DNA from: Rhodovibrionaceae bacterium
GTDB taxonomy: Bacteria; Pseudomonadota; Alphaproteobacteria; Kiloniellales; DSM-21159
NCBI GenBank assembly: GCA_028279885.1
Contig: JANQMX010000058.1
Coordinates: 62,001-126,000, forward strand
Length of the DNA stretch: 64,000 nucleotides
Direction: 5' to 3'
A model generated the notes under the pieces. That model did not search any database and was not told the DNA's origin. It was given only the letters and a program-made list of their open reading frames with translations. Of the stretch, positions 44,568 through 55,701 are shown one piece after another; the first letter of the stretch is position 1, and each line of letters starts with the position of its first letter. Made by a program: the position numbers and the translations under genes.

Positions 44568-46154
44568 ATGCGTCGCTCCGTTTTCTCCCGGGTACTGGGT
44601 TTGGCCTTGGTCGGCGTGCTTATCGCCACCGCTGCTGGAGCGGAGACGCAAGTCACCACGGCCGACCACCGTAAGTTCGAAGCTCTCGACAAGCGCTTCG
44701 CAACCGGCCCGGAGGTCACCCGCGCCTGTCTCGGTTGCCATACCGAGGCCGCCAAGCAACTGCACGCGACCACCCACTGGACCTGGGCGTTCGACAACCC
44801 GGTGACCGGCGAGTTGCTGGGCAAGAAGAACGTGCTCAACAATTTCTGCCTGGCAACCGCGACCAACTGGCCGCGCTGCACCTCCTGCCATATCGGCTAT
44901 GGCTGGAAGGACGATCAGTTCGACTTCGCGCGCGAGGACCTGGTCGATTGCCTCGTCTGTCACGACACCACCGGCACCTACAGGAAGTACCCGGCCGGGG
45001 CCGGTCACCCGGCCTATGAGGACAAGACCTTCCCGCCCGGAAATCCGAAGGGCGCCGTGTTCCAGGCGGTCGACCTCAGGACCGTGGCCCGCAACGTCGG
45101 CAAGACCAGCCGGCAGACCTGTGGGACCTGCCATTTCTTCGGCGGCGGTGGCGACGGCGTCAAGCATGGGGACATGGATTCCTCCTTGACCATGCCGAGC
45201 CGCGCGCTGGACGTCCACATGGACAAGGAGGGCCTGAACTTCACCTGTGCCACCTGCCACAACCCGAAAGGCCACGATGTGCCCGGGTCGCGCTACGCCG
45301 CGGTGGCAAAGGATGTCGATGGCTTCGACAGGCCGAGCGCAGACTACAAGCCCCTTGCCACCTGCGAGTCTTGCCATGGCACGCGCCCTCACGAGGATCA
45401 CGCCAAGGTCGACGACCACACCGATGTGGTGGCTTGCACGACCTGTCACGTCCCGGCGTTCGCCCGAGGTGGGGTGAAGACCAAGACTTGGTGGGACTGG
45501 TCACAGGCCGGCGTGCCGATCGACGGCAAGAGGGTGATAAAGGACGCCGACGGCTATCCCATCCACCATATCAACAAGGGCGCTTTCCGCTGGGATGCGG
45601 ATGTCGAGCCGGAGTACTTCTGGTTCGACGGCACGATCGACTACACGCTGCTCAACGAACGGATCGATCCCTCCGGCGTGGTCCGGATCAACGCCTTCTC
45701 GGGGGAGGCCGGCGATCCGGCGGCACGCATCTGGCCCTTCAAGGTGATGCGCGGCCGGCAGCCCTACGATGTGCAGAACCGCGTTCTCGGGGTGCCGCAC
45801 CTGTTTGGCCAGGACGAAACCGCCTTCTGGGGCGGCGGCAATTTCGATTGGGGCAAGGCGCTCGAGGCCGGCTTGCAGGAGCGCGGCGTTGCCTTCTCCG
45901 GCGAGCATGACTTCGTCGAGAGCGTGTACTTCTGGCCCATCAATCACATGGTGGCACCGAAGGAGGATACGGTCGGCTGCAACGAGTGCCACAGCATCGG
46001 CGGCCGGCTTGCCAGCCTCACCGACTTTTACATGCCCGGGCGGGATTCCATCGCGTGGCTCAGCATCGCCGGCTGGGGGTTGGTGGCGCTGACACTGCTC
46101 GCCGTGTTTCTTCATGCGCTGATGCGGATTGTCGTGGGACTGCGACGGACTTAG
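44568..46154 (+). CDS. Octaheme c-type cytochrome, tetrathionate reductase (OTR) family
   Basis: 528 residues with an N-terminal signal peptide (AAGAET cleavage near residue 26) and a C-terminal membrane helix (about 495-520). Eight CxxCH heme motifs can be counted: CLGCH, CTSCH, CLVCH, CGTCH, CATCH, CESCH, CTTCH and CNECH. This count and the spacing fit octaheme tetrathionate reductase-type proteins, whose members reduce tetrathionate, nitrite or hydroxylamine. It is periplasmic and probably takes electrons from the cytochrome b encoded next, three bases on. The physiological acceptor is not readable. Confidence 0.94.
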   Translation: MRRSVFSRVLGLALVGVLIATAAGAETQVTTADHRKFEALDKRFATGPEVTRACLGCHTEAAKQLHATTHWTWAFDNPVTGELLGKKNVLNNFCLATATNWPRCTSCHIGYGWKDDQFDFAREDLVDCLVCHDTTGTYRKYPAGAGHPAYEDKTFPPGNPKGAVFQAVDLRTVARNVGKTSRQTCGTCHFFGGGGDGVKHGDMDSSLTMPSRALDVHMDKEGLNFTCATCHNPKGHDVPGSRYAAVAKDVDGFDRPSADYKPLATCESCHGTRPHEDHAKVDDHTDVVACTTCHVPAFARGGVKTKTWWDWSQAGVPIDGKRVIKDADGYPIHHINKGAFRWDADVEPEYFWFDGTIDYTLLNERIDPSGVVRINAFSGEAGDPAARIWPFKVMRGRQPYDVQNRVLGVPHLFGQDETAFWGGGNFDWGKALEAGLQERGVAFSGEHDFVESVYFWPINHMVAPKEDTVGCNECHSIGGRLASLTDFYMPGRDSIAWLSIAGWGLVALTLLAVFLHALMRIVVGLRRT

Positions 46155-46157
46155 GCG

Positions 46158-46766
46158 ATGGCCCGAGAGATGATCTTCACCCGTTTCGAGCGGTTTTGGC
46201 ACTGGACCCAGGCCTTCCTGATCATCTGCCTGATGATCACGGGGTTCGAGGTGAACGGGGCCTATGTGCTTTACGGCTACGAACGGGCGGCCGACCTGCA
46301 CCGCCTCGCGGCCTGGGTCCTGATCTGGCTATGGGTCTTCGCGATTTTCTGGCACCTCATCACAGGCGAGTGGAGGCAGTACATCCCGACCACCGACAAG
46401 CTCGCGGCGGTCGTCCGGTATTACACGTCCGACATGTTCGATCCCAACGCATCGCACCCCTTCAAGGTCGGCCGCCTGTCGAAACACAACCCGCTGCAGC
46501 GGCTTGCCTACCTCTCGTTCAACGTCGCCATCACGCCGGTTATCTGGGTCAGCGGGCTGCTCTACATGTACTACAACGACTGGGATGCCATCGGTTTGGG
46601 CTGGATGTCGTTGCTGTGGGTTGCCGGCATCCACACGGCCGCGTCCTTCGCGATGCTCGCTTTCCTCATCGTCCACATCTACATGGTGTTCATGGGCAAA
46701 CCGATCCTGGGCCATCTGAAGGCGATGATCACAGGCTACGAGCCCGAGACCCCGGATCAGACCTGA
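46158..46766 (+). CDS. Membrane cytochrome b (four-helix, quinol-side partner)
   Basis: 202 residues with four hydrophobic helices and His at RFERFWHWTQ (residue 15), AADLHRLAAW, IFWHLITGEW and FLIVHIYMVFMG, the pattern of b-type heme ligands in formate dehydrogenase/thiosulfate reductase-type cytochromes. It would oxidise quinol and feed electrons to the octaheme protein. It begins three bases after that gene. After its stop, GTTCGCT and AGCGAAC (46781-46800) form a seven-pair hairpin without a T-tract. Confidence 0.93.
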   Translation: MAREMIFTRFERFWHWTQAFLIICLMITGFEVNGAYVLYGYERAADLHRLAAWVLIWLWVFAIFWHLITGEWRQYIPTTDKLAAVVRYYTSDMFDPNASHPFKVGRLSKHNPLQRLAYLSFNVAITPVIWVSGLLYMYYNDWDAIGLGWMSLLWVAGIHTAASFAMLAFLIVHIYMVFMGKPILGHLKAMITGYEPETPDQT

Positions 46767-47059
46767 GCCGTACTTGCCATGTTCGCTAACAGGAGCGAAC
46801 CAGCCACCGTGCTTGTCGGGAAGAATAAGGTTCGCGCAAAGGCATCGAGCGGCTTTTCCGGCGGTACGCCGATCTTCGAAGGCGCGCAGCGAGGTCGGGA
46901 AGCTGGTTTGGGGGCGGCGGCTCTGACGGCGGCAGTGGACCCACATCGGCCTTCAAGGTCGATGGCGCGGCGGCCGAAGTCATTGTGAAGTGGACTTTCG
47001 GCACGGTCTGCTACACTTCGCCGAGACGATCGAAGCACATCACACCAAGCACACCACTC
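46767..47059 (+). other. Intergenic region after the cytochrome operon
   Basis: 293 bases without a supportable gene. It holds a small hairpin (46781-46800) and the presumed promoter of the lipoprotein gene, with no clear -35/-10. Short ORFs here have low-complexity Arg/Ala-rich products and no family resemblance. Confidence 0.45.
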
Positions 47060-48202
47060 ATGTGGCGAGCGCTTAGCGTTTTCTGGCTTGTCTCGCTGTC
47101 GGCCTGCACCGCTCTCGCTGACAGGCATCTTGCCGAAGAGGTCGCCTCTTCGAGCGTTGGCGAGCGCGTATTCGGTCCAAACCTCTCGGAGGCGTTGCAA
47201 CAAGCCTTGGTGGAGGCCGCTCTCGAACAGGGAGCGGATAGCCTCTCAGCGAGCCTGTATCTCAGCGAGCTGTGCTATTGGGAAGGCGCGACGGGCGTAA
47301 CGGAGCAAGATCCCAAGGTCCGGGTGGAACCGGACATGCTTTACGGCTTCGGCAGTGTGACCAAGACCTTTGTCGCGGCGATCGTTTTGCAGCTCGTTGA
47401 AGAGAATAGGCTGGGATTGGAAGACCGGCTCGATAGGTGGCTGGAGACCTATCCCAATATCGAGCCGAGCGTCACCGTTCACCAGCTCCTGAATCACTCG
47501 AGCGGTCTCGGCGATACTGTTAAGAGCGATCGCTTCTGGTCCGATGTCCTGGCGAATCCCGATCGGGTGTGGTCGCCGGAAGAGGTGTTGAGATTCGTCG
47601 GACAGCCCTCCGCTGCGCCTGGTGACGGCAGGCATTACTCGAACACGAACTACTTGCTGCTGGGTCTGATCATGGAAGCGGTCACCGGCAACCCGGTAGA
47701 GCAGGAGCTGGAAGACCGGATCACTGGCCCCCTGGGTTTGACGCAGACGTCTCTTCCAAAGAGCGACTTCGACCCACAGCGCTGGGCCAACAGCAGCTTC
47801 CCCAGCAGGTCCCTATACAGCGCCATCTGGACGGCCGGTGCCTTGGCATCGACACCGAGGGACGTCGCCAAGTGGGGTCATAGGCTTTTTTCCGGCAACG
47901 TCTTACAGGCGGCTTCGTTGGAGCGCATGTTGGTCTTCAGCGACAAGCGAATTGGGCCGGTTACAGTCCCGATGGGGCTGGGCGTGTGGGACCTTTCCGT
48001 CGGAGACGTCGTGGCGTGGGGACACGGCGGTCGGTTGGACCCGTTTCTCGCGAGGATGGTCTATCTGCCGGACCTTAGGCTGAGTATCGCCTATGCATCC
48101 AGTGGCGGTCGTGACCACGAGAGTCCGGGAGTTCATCTAGGGCGCGCGTACAGAGCCCATCAGCCGGAAGACATCTCGGTGTGTTTCGATGCTCCAAATT
48201 GA
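47060..48202 (+). CDS. Serine hydrolase lipoprotein (class C beta-lactamase-like)
   Basis: 380 residues from ATG 47060 (the ORF extends upstream to 46985). The N-terminus has a lipobox (VSLSAC, Cys at about 16), so it is an anchored periplasmic lipoprotein. The PBP/beta-lactamase motifs are S99-V-T-K102, Y193-S-N195 and H322-G-G. Such proteins include esterases and D-aminopeptidases; resistance to beta-lactams is not implied. It is somewhat lower in GC than its neighbours and stands alone between weakly coding stretches. Confidence 0.9.
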   Translation: MWRALSVFWLVSLSACTALADRHLAEEVASSSVGERVFGPNLSEALQQALVEAALEQGADSLSASLYLSELCYWEGATGVTEQDPKVRVEPDMLYGFGSVTKTFVAAIVLQLVEENRLGLEDRLDRWLETYPNIEPSVTVHQLLNHSSGLGDTVKSDRFWSDVLANPDRVWSPEEVLRFVGQPSAAPGDGRHYSNTNYLLLGLIMEAVTGNPVEQELEDRITGPLGLTQTSLPKSDFDPQRWANSSFPSRSLYSAIWTAGALASTPRDVAKWGHRLFSGNVLQAASLERMLVFSDKRIGPVTVPMGLGVWDLSVGDVVAWGHGGRLDPFLARMVYLPDLRLSIAYASSGGRDHESPGVHLGRAYRAHQPEDISVCFDAPN

Positions 48203-48414
48203 TCGTCGGCTTTGAAGGGGGCACTTCGCTGCGGCCCGGATTTCTAGTGCACGTGCCTCTTTGGCTTGCCACACGGCGAGCGCCTGCTTCTGACCCTAAG
48301 TGGACATCAAGAATTCAAGAAGGTCGCTCCGCGAAGCCGCCCTCCTCTGTCGCTGGTGCTGTGCTAAGGGGATACCCTGCGGGTCTCTAGACCTCGATGT
48401 GTCAAGAGGCGGCC

Positions 48415-48993
48415 CTACGCCACTCGCTTCCGCCGTGCCGCCCATCCCAGGCCGGCAAGGCCAAGGCAGAAGAGCGCAAGGGTGGCTGGTTCGGGCAGCA
48501 GTTTTGCCGTCACGATTAGTTCACCGCCGAAATCGAAGATAGTTCCACCCGATTGCAACTCCAAGCGATTGGTCACGGTGTCGAAGTGCAAAAAGCCAGC
48601 GGGTCCGAAATCTTGTCCGATATCGAATGATGCATTGAAGCCGCTGTTACCGGAGAAATCGAAATCGCCCAGCACCGTATCGAATTGTACGAAAAGAAAT
48701 TCATAGCTCGAGACACCGTTTGCCACATTGATATTGGACTGAATTAACGCGTTGGCTGGATTGAAGATATCGACCATCAGGCTCTCAATTCCGTTCGTGG
48801 CCCCAAAGCCACTAGCCGTCGCGAGCGGAACCGTATCATCAACGACGATCATTCCCGAAGCGGAGAAGCCGCCATCTCCGGTCCAGCTAAAGTTATAGCC
48901 GATCAGTGCCGCTCGCGCCGGGTCGGCCGAGAAAGATACTATCCCGAGACAGAGCAGACTGCCGCATAATCCAAGCACGATCTTTTTGAACAT
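48415..48993 (-). CDS. PEP-CTERM sorting-domain protein
   Basis: 192 residues from ATG 48993, seven bases after a GGGAG site; an in-frame ATG at 48999 is too close to that site. A signal peptide ends near ADPARA (about residue 28). The body is a strand-rich beta-sandwich-like sequence typical of secreted proteins. The C-terminus is a textbook PEP-CTERM signal: LPEPATLALFCLGLAGLGW and RRKR. It is exported and processed by an exosortase that must lie elsewhere in the genome. Confidence 0.92.
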   Translation of the reverse strand: MFKKIVLGLCGSLLCLGIVSFSADPARAALIGYNFSWTGDGGFSASGMIVVDDTVPLATASGFGATNGIESLMVDIFNPANALIQSNINVANGVSSYEFLFVQFDTVLGDFDFSGNSGFNASFDIGQDFGPAGFLHFDTVTNRLELQSGGTIFDFGGELIVTAKLLPEPATLALFCLGLAGLGWAARRKRVA

Positions 48994-49491
48994 CGTCATC
49001 TCCCAAGCACTTGCACTAGCCATTATGGCTGTGCCCCCAAAACGTCGTTAACCAATAAAGACGCGTAGTATAGACCGATTGCCACAATTGGGAAAGAGGT
49101 GGGATCTTTATTACGTCGTCTGCATTCCCGCTATTACTAGAAAAGTGCGGTTACCCGATGGTCCAAAATCGATCACCAAATCCACGAACCTGTTTGGCAA
49201 GAGAATTGCTATATCGCTTATCAGCTCGTCCCGGAGTGTGGAGGTTGCTGAAGCCAACAGCGATTTGTTCAAGATAGCGCTGATGCTCTGGGACCGAAGT
49301 CAAGCGCAATACAACGAGTGACGTCGTGTTCACACGTCTCGCAGTCCGGGGAGGCGGAACTCAGTTTCAGAGAGGCGGACTTCTGATTCGGACAGTAAAA
49401 CGGTAGTCTGTCGACGACACTTCGCGTATGCGCGCGCTGTGAAGCTTCAACAGGGTTTGTTTGATTTTCGGCCGCTCTACCGCCTTCGGCC
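48994..49491. other. Low-coding, lower-GC stretch
   Basis: About 498 bases with no gene I can support; GC is visibly lower than in flanking DNA. A short open frame at 49079-49321 (TTG start) has no family resemblance. The sequence GAGGCGGA occurs twice at 49351-49358 and 49372-49379. It also holds the presumed promoter of the PEP-CTERM gene. Confidence 0.45.
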
Positions 49492-50568
49492 TCAGGCAAT
49501 AGGCTCTTGGCCAATACCGCCCCGTAACGTGCCGGCGGCGACATCTCCCCAGAGCACGCGGTGGTCTTCGGGGAGTGCGCGGCTGTTGGGCATGGCAAGC
49601 CAGAGGCGCAGCAGGCGCCGAGTGAGACCTTCGGCCGGCGCATCCTCGAAGGCCTCGCGGGCGTGATAGGTGACATGGCTGTTGAGGAGCTGGATGTCGC
49701 CGGGCGCAAGGCGCATGGCGTAGCTGAGCCGTTCGGCAGTCGCCGCGAGAAGATCGATGGCCTTCCACTGGGCCGGGGTCAGTTTCGCTATCCCGGGCTG
49801 CAGTTGTGCCGCCTCGATGTAGGTGCGGGAGTAGTGGCTGGTAAGCTTGCCATTCCGCAGGCCGAAGACCGGCAGGTCATAGGTCGCCGCCTCTCCGCCA
49901 TCCTCCTCGCCGAGCCGTGAGCGTGTGTAGGGCCGGTATAGCAGGTCGAGCAGATCGGGACGCTGCTCCAGAATCGCATTGTGCACGGCGATGGAGCTGG
50001 CGATGCGGCTGAGGCCGCCGGACTTGGCTTGACCGAGACAGAGCAGGCCCACCACGTCGCAGCGGTCGGTGTGGAAGCGGAGCTTTCCGGGGCCGTAGGT
50101 ACGGGCCTTGGACGACAGGAACTCGTCGCCGCTGCCTCCAGTCACAATGCGCCCGTGGCGACTCCCGAGATCGCCGCCTTCGTCCTTGATTTCGCGCATC
50201 AGTTGGCCGCGGCTATCCTGAAACCTCGGATAGCCGAGATGGCAACCCAAGCCGTACCAAAACAACCGGAGCTGGTCGTCGCTGTAGCGCGCAACCTGCA
50301 GGCCTTCGACCTTGACGAAGCCGCGGCCTTCTTCGAGCTCATGGGCGATGCGAGCTAGCTTTTCCTGAAGGGCCTGGTTGAGCGGGACGTTCTCGCGCGT
50401 AAGATCGCGCCAGTTGAGCTTGCGCTTCGCGCAGTGGGCCAACGCGCTGTCCAGGCCCGCAAGCTCCTCCGCGCTCCAGGTCATGGTCCAGCCGCTGTCC
50501 TGGCGCAGCGTCTCGCCAGTCCAACCACCGGGCAGAGCCTCAATCTTGTAAGAGAGTTCAGTCTTCAT
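49492..50568 (-). CDS. TauD/TfdA-type 2-oxoglutarate dioxygenase
   Basis: 358 residues from ATG 50568. A double-stranded beta-helix Fe(II)/2OG oxygenase: H166 and D168 in RFHTDRCDVVGL, distal His in HVTYHAREAF (H302), and an Arg in TRRLLRLWL (about 318-321) for 2-oxoglutarate. The N-terminal 60 residues (WTGETLRQDSGW) are the usual cap region. Family members hydroxylate taurine, carnitine precursors, or a range of other small acids; the substrate is unknown. It faces the small gene at 50771, but no partner enzyme is adjacent. Confidence 0.92.
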   Translation of the reverse strand: MKTELSYKIEALPGGWTGETLRQDSGWTMTWSAEELAGLDSALAHCAKRKLNWRDLTRENVPLNQALQEKLARIAHELEEGRGFVKVEGLQVARYSDDQLRLFWYGLGCHLGYPRFQDSRGQLMREIKDEGGDLGSRHGRIVTGGSGDEFLSSKARTYGPGKLRFHTDRCDVVGLLCLGQAKSGGLSRIASSIAVHNAILEQRPDLLDLLYRPYTRSRLGEEDGGEAATYDLPVFGLRNGKLTSHYSRTYIEAAQLQPGIAKLTPAQWKAIDLLAATAERLSYAMRLAPGDIQLLNSHVTYHAREAFEDAPAEGLTRRLLRLWLAMPNSRALPEDHRVLWGDVAAGTLRGGIGQEPIA

Positions 50569-50770
50569 CTGGGTCTTGCGGGTGCCACCGCAGAGATGCT
50601 CGCTCCGACAAGAGTAGCATTCGGGATTGACGTCCGCACGCTCGTCGCATGCCGGCCTTTGACAAAAGGCGGCCATATGGGATAGCCAAATTGGTCGAGC
50701 AATCGGGTTTACCCGGTGCGCTGGTATTGGCAGAGTGCGTCTTCGCTACCGCCAGCTGGAGCTGCAAGCC

Positions 50771-50980
50771 ATGTCGTGCCAGTGCCATGACGCTACGATA
50801 AGAACTTACAACGAAATGACGAATGCCGGTCAGCGGGAAGATCGTGCCTATGACGCGGCCGTTAAGGTGTTTCGCTACTATCACCCGGACCGCTCGAGGG
50901 TTGAATCCTACCAGGTCGTGGCGGATTGGCTAGAGCAGCACGAGGCTGGGCTGGACGCGAACGGACAGCCTTCGGAGTAG
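50771..50980 (+). CDS. Small hypothetical protein (69 residues)
   Basis: From ATG 50771 the product has 69 residues; a later ATG at 50816 would leave 54, and an ORF start at 50735 adds 12. The body (REDRAYDAAVKVFRYYHPDRSRVESYQVVADWLEQHEAG) is coherent and acidic, and looks like a small conserved alphaproteobacterial protein, but I cannot name a family. It has CxC near the N-terminus (SCQCH). Confidence is moderate that it is a gene, low for the start. Confidence 0.6.
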   Translation: MSCQCHDATIRTYNEMTNAGQREDRAYDAAVKVFRYYHPDRSRVESYQVVADWLEQHEAGLDANGQPSE

Positions 50981-51144
50981 GTCGGGCCTCGTCGCCTGAA
51001 GGCCTACGCGACCGTGACCGATGGCGCGGTTGAAGACTCCATGCTGGCTGAAATCATCCACACCATCCGAACCCCGATGGGTCATCTCGCGCGCTGAGAT
51101 ACTTCTGTATTGCAAAGGACAGTGCTTTCGCCCCATTGAGCGGC

Positions 51145-52365
51145 ATGTTCAAGCCGACCAAGCCGTTGTCGCTCGCCGAGTTCGTGGTGATGCTGGCCTT
51201 TATGGTGTCCATCGTCGCGATGGCGACCGACATCATGCTGCCGGCTCTGGCGTTGATCGGGGAGGACCTGCGGGTCGCCAACCCGAACGATACGCAGCTC
51301 ATCGTCTCATCGCTGTTCGTCGGCTTCGCCATCGGGCAGCTGATCGTCGGCCCGCTTTCCGACACCTACGGCCGCCGTCCAGTGATTCTTTTCGGCTATC
51401 TCTTCTTCGTTGCCGGCTGCATCTTGTCGATTGTCGCGAGCGATTTGACCGCGATGCTGATCGGACGCTTTCTGCAAGGCATCGGTGCTGCGGCACCCCG
51501 CGTGGTCGGCACCTCCCTGGTGCGCGACGGCTATGCGGGGCGGGAGATGGCGCGGATCATGTCGATCATCATGGCGGTTTTCATCCTTGTGCCGGCCATC
51601 GCGCCCTCGATCGGCCAAGGCCTGATCTTCGTTCTGCCGTGGGAGTTCACCTTCGTCGTGCTGCTGGCCATGGCGGTCGTCGCCTTTGTGTGGTTCGGCA
51701 CCCGGCAGCCGGAAACCTTGGCGCCGGAGAACCGCCGCCCGCTGTCGGTTAGCAGTCTGGTCTCGGGCTGTATCGAGATTCTCTCGATGCGGACGGTGCT
51801 CGGTTACACCTTGGCGATGGGCTGCGTCTTCGGCGCTTTCCTCTCGTATCTCAGCGCCTCCCGCCAAGTGTTCCAGGACGCGCTGAACGCTGGGGAGATG
51901 TTTGCCATCTACTTCGGTTTGGCGTCGCTCGCGATCGGCGCCGCTTCGCTCCTGAACTCGCTCCTGGTCATGCGCCTGGGCATGCGGCTCCTGACCCAGT
52001 CGGCGCTTATCGGCCTCGTTCTCTTGAGTGGCGTGTTCTTCGCCGCCTTTCATGCCCTCGACGGGCAGCCCTCCGTCGCGCTGTTCATGACCTGGCAGCT
52101 CGCGGCGTTCTTCTGTGTCGGGCTTCTGTTCGGCAACCTCAACGCCTTGGCAATGGAGCCCTTGGGGAAGATGGCAGGGCTTGGCGCCGCCCTGGTCGGC
52201 TCGATCTCGACCTTCATCTCCCTGCCGTTCGGCTGGCTGATCGGCCGGATGTACGACGGCACCGTGCTGCCGCTCGTCGGCGGGTTTTGCGCGCTTGGGC
52301 TTGCGGCGCTGATCGCCGCCTGCTGGACCGAGCGGGCCCTGCCGTTCCGATTCTCTCATCGTTGA
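51145..52365 (+). CDS. MFS drug-resistance exporter, Bcr/CflA type
   Basis: 406 residues from ATG 51145 (a TTG at 51136 is also possible). Twelve hydrophobic helices; the family signature GFAIGQLIVGPLSDTYGRRPVILFG lies in the loop between helices 2 and 3, and RFLQGIGAAAPRVVGTSLVRDGY follows in helix 4. An acidic TDIMLPAL in helix 1 is typical for proton-coupled Bcr/CflA efflux. The substrate is unknown. The SDR gene follows in 38 bases. Confidence 0.92.
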   Translation: MFKPTKPLSLAEFVVMLAFMVSIVAMATDIMLPALALIGEDLRVANPNDTQLIVSSLFVGFAIGQLIVGPLSDTYGRRPVILFGYLFFVAGCILSIVASDLTAMLIGRFLQGIGAAAPRVVGTSLVRDGYAGREMARIMSIIMAVFILVPAIAPSIGQGLIFVLPWEFTFVVLLAMAVVAFVWFGTRQPETLAPENRRPLSVSSLVSGCIEILSMRTVLGYTLAMGCVFGAFLSYLSASRQVFQDALNAGEMFAIYFGLASLAIGAASLLNSLLVMRLGMRLLTQSALIGLVLLSGVFFAAFHALDGQPSVALFMTWQLAAFFCVGLLFGNLNALAMEPLGKMAGLGAALVGSISTFISLPFGWLIGRMYDGTVLPLVGGFCALGLAALIAACWTERALPFRFSHR

Positions 52366-52403
52366 GGGGTGAGGGAGGCTAGCTGTTGGAAGGACTCAAA
52401 GAC

Positions 52404-53210
52404 ATGGACAAAACCATTCTCGTCACCGGCTCGACCGACGGCATCGGGCTGGAGACCGCCAAGAGGCTGGTGCAGGCGGGCCACAGCGTTCTGCTGCATG
52501 GGCGCAATCCGGCGAAGCTGGCCGATGCGGAGCGAGCGCTGTCCGCCTTGCCGGGAGGCGGGCGCGTCGAAAGCTACCTGGCCGATCTCTCACGCATGGC
52601 CGATGTCGAGGCGCTCGCAAAGGCGGTTAGCGACAAGCACGATCATCTCGATGTGCTGATCAACAATGCCGGCATCCTCAAGACGCCGGAACCCATGACG
52701 CAGGACGGTTTGGATGTGCGCTTCGTGGTGAACACACTTGCGCCCGTCCTTTTGACCCAGCGGCTTCTGCCGCTGCTCGGAGCGAGCGGCCGGATCATCA
52801 ATCTTTCCTCCGCCGCGCAAGCGCCGGTGGACATCGCGGCCCTGGGTGGGAAGGGCAGGCTGGCCGACATGGCGGCCTACGCGCAGAGCAAGCTGGCGCT
52901 CACCATGTGGTCGCGGGAAATGGGGCTGGCGCGGACCGAAGGCGGACCGGCCTTCATCGCCATCAACCCCGGCTCGCTGCTGGGCAGCAAGATGGTGAAG
53001 GAAGGCTTCGGTGTGGCCGGCGGGGACATCGGCATCGGTGCGGATATCCTGGTTCGCGCGGCCCTGACGGACGAATTTGCTGACGTGTCGGGCCAATACT
53101 ATGACAACGACAACGGTCGCTTCGCCTCGCCTCATCCCGACGCGCTTGACCCGAAGAAGTCTCAGGAGGTCGTGAGCGCTATAGAGGCCGCCCTCGCCCA
53201 GCTTGGGTGA
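52404..53210 (+). CDS. Short-chain dehydrogenase/reductase
   Basis: 268 residues from ATG 52404, with GGAAGGA about ten bases upstream. Classical SDR elements: TGSTDGIG at residues 7-14 (cofactor), NNAG, NLSSAAQAP with the catalytic Ser, and YAQSK with the Tyr and Lys (about 160-164). Basic HGRN after strand 2 suggests NADP. The substrate is unknown. It sits between the exporter and pccA, and no second gene of a pathway is visible. Confidence 0.92.
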   Translation: MDKTILVTGSTDGIGLETAKRLVQAGHSVLLHGRNPAKLADAERALSALPGGGRVESYLADLSRMADVEALAKAVSDKHDHLDVLINNAGILKTPEPMTQDGLDVRFVVNTLAPVLLTQRLLPLLGASGRIINLSSAAQAPVDIAALGGKGRLADMAAYAQSKLALTMWSREMGLARTEGGPAFIAINPGSLLGSKMVKEGFGVAGGDIGIGADILVRAALTDEFADVSGQYYDNDNGRFASPHPDALDPKKSQEVVSAIEAALAQLG

Positions 53211-53298
53211 CAGAAAAGACCCTTCTCCACCTGTCTAATTGACAAGCGGGCCGCGACCGCGATGTTAGCCAGCGGCTATAGGAGAGGGGGCCAGAGGC

Positions 53299-55239
<1,941 letters not shown>

Positions 55240-55266
55240 AGGCCACAGCGCTCAGGGCAGGACGCC

Positions 55267-55701
55267 GTGCAGCATCTGGATCCGCCGGAGCCGCTCGACT
55301 GGGATGAGCGGCGCCTTTGGTTCGAGGAGCAGGAGGCGAGGCTTTCTGCCCGTGGCGTCGGTCGTCTGTCTGAGCAGGCCAGCGCCTTGATGGTCGAGCT
55401 GCAGTGCGTCTTCTGTACCGGGGCCTGGGCGGCCACGGTCATCCTCGCCGCCATCATCGTCGAGACCCAGGCCAACGCAGCCCGTTCCTTTCGCGCTGCG
55501 CCGGCTGAGGAGTTGCGCTGGCTGCGCAGCCTGCGCAATCGCCTGCTGCACGAAGCACCAGGCGAGCCGGTGCTGACCATCGAGGACCACTGGACCGCCC
55601 GCGGTGAGTGGGAGAAGGCGGCACGGCGTGCGGTCGGCATCGCGCTGGCCGTGGTCTATCCGGAGCGGCCGGTGGACAAGCGGGCCGGAGGCGAGCGATG
55701 A
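55267..55701 (+). CDS. Uncharacterised protein between pccA and acylphosphatase
   Basis: 144 residues, GTG start at 55267. Hydrophilic and helical; contains LMVELQCVFCTGAWAATVILAAIIVETQAN (one short hydrophobic helix near residues 48-70) and a basic ELRWLRSLRNRLLHE segment, which resembles a HEPN-like or cell-helical bundle only in a vague way. No family recognised. It starts 27 bases after pccA and overlaps the acylphosphatase start by 4 bases (ATGA), so it is part of the same transcript. Confidence 0.85.
   Translation: MQHLDPPEPLDWDERRLWFEEQEARLSARGVGRLSEQASALMVELQCVFCTGAWAATVILAAIIVETQANAARSFRAAPAEELRWLRSLRNRLLHEAPGEPVLTIEDHWTARGEWEKAARRAVGIALAVVYPERPVDKRAGGER

Noticed and set aside
46779..46988. 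Small gene after the cytochrome b gene
   Set aside because: Low-complexity Arg/Ala-rich translation, no ribosome site, no homology recognised.
47060..48202. A functional beta-lactamase resistance gene
   Set aside because: The SxxK/YxN/HxG motifs are shared by many esterases and peptidases; the lipoprotein form and context do not support antibiotic resistance.
49079..49321. 80-codon open frame in the spacer after the PEP-CTERM gene
   Set aside because: TTG start, no ribosome site, no family resemblance and composition like the non-coding surroundings.
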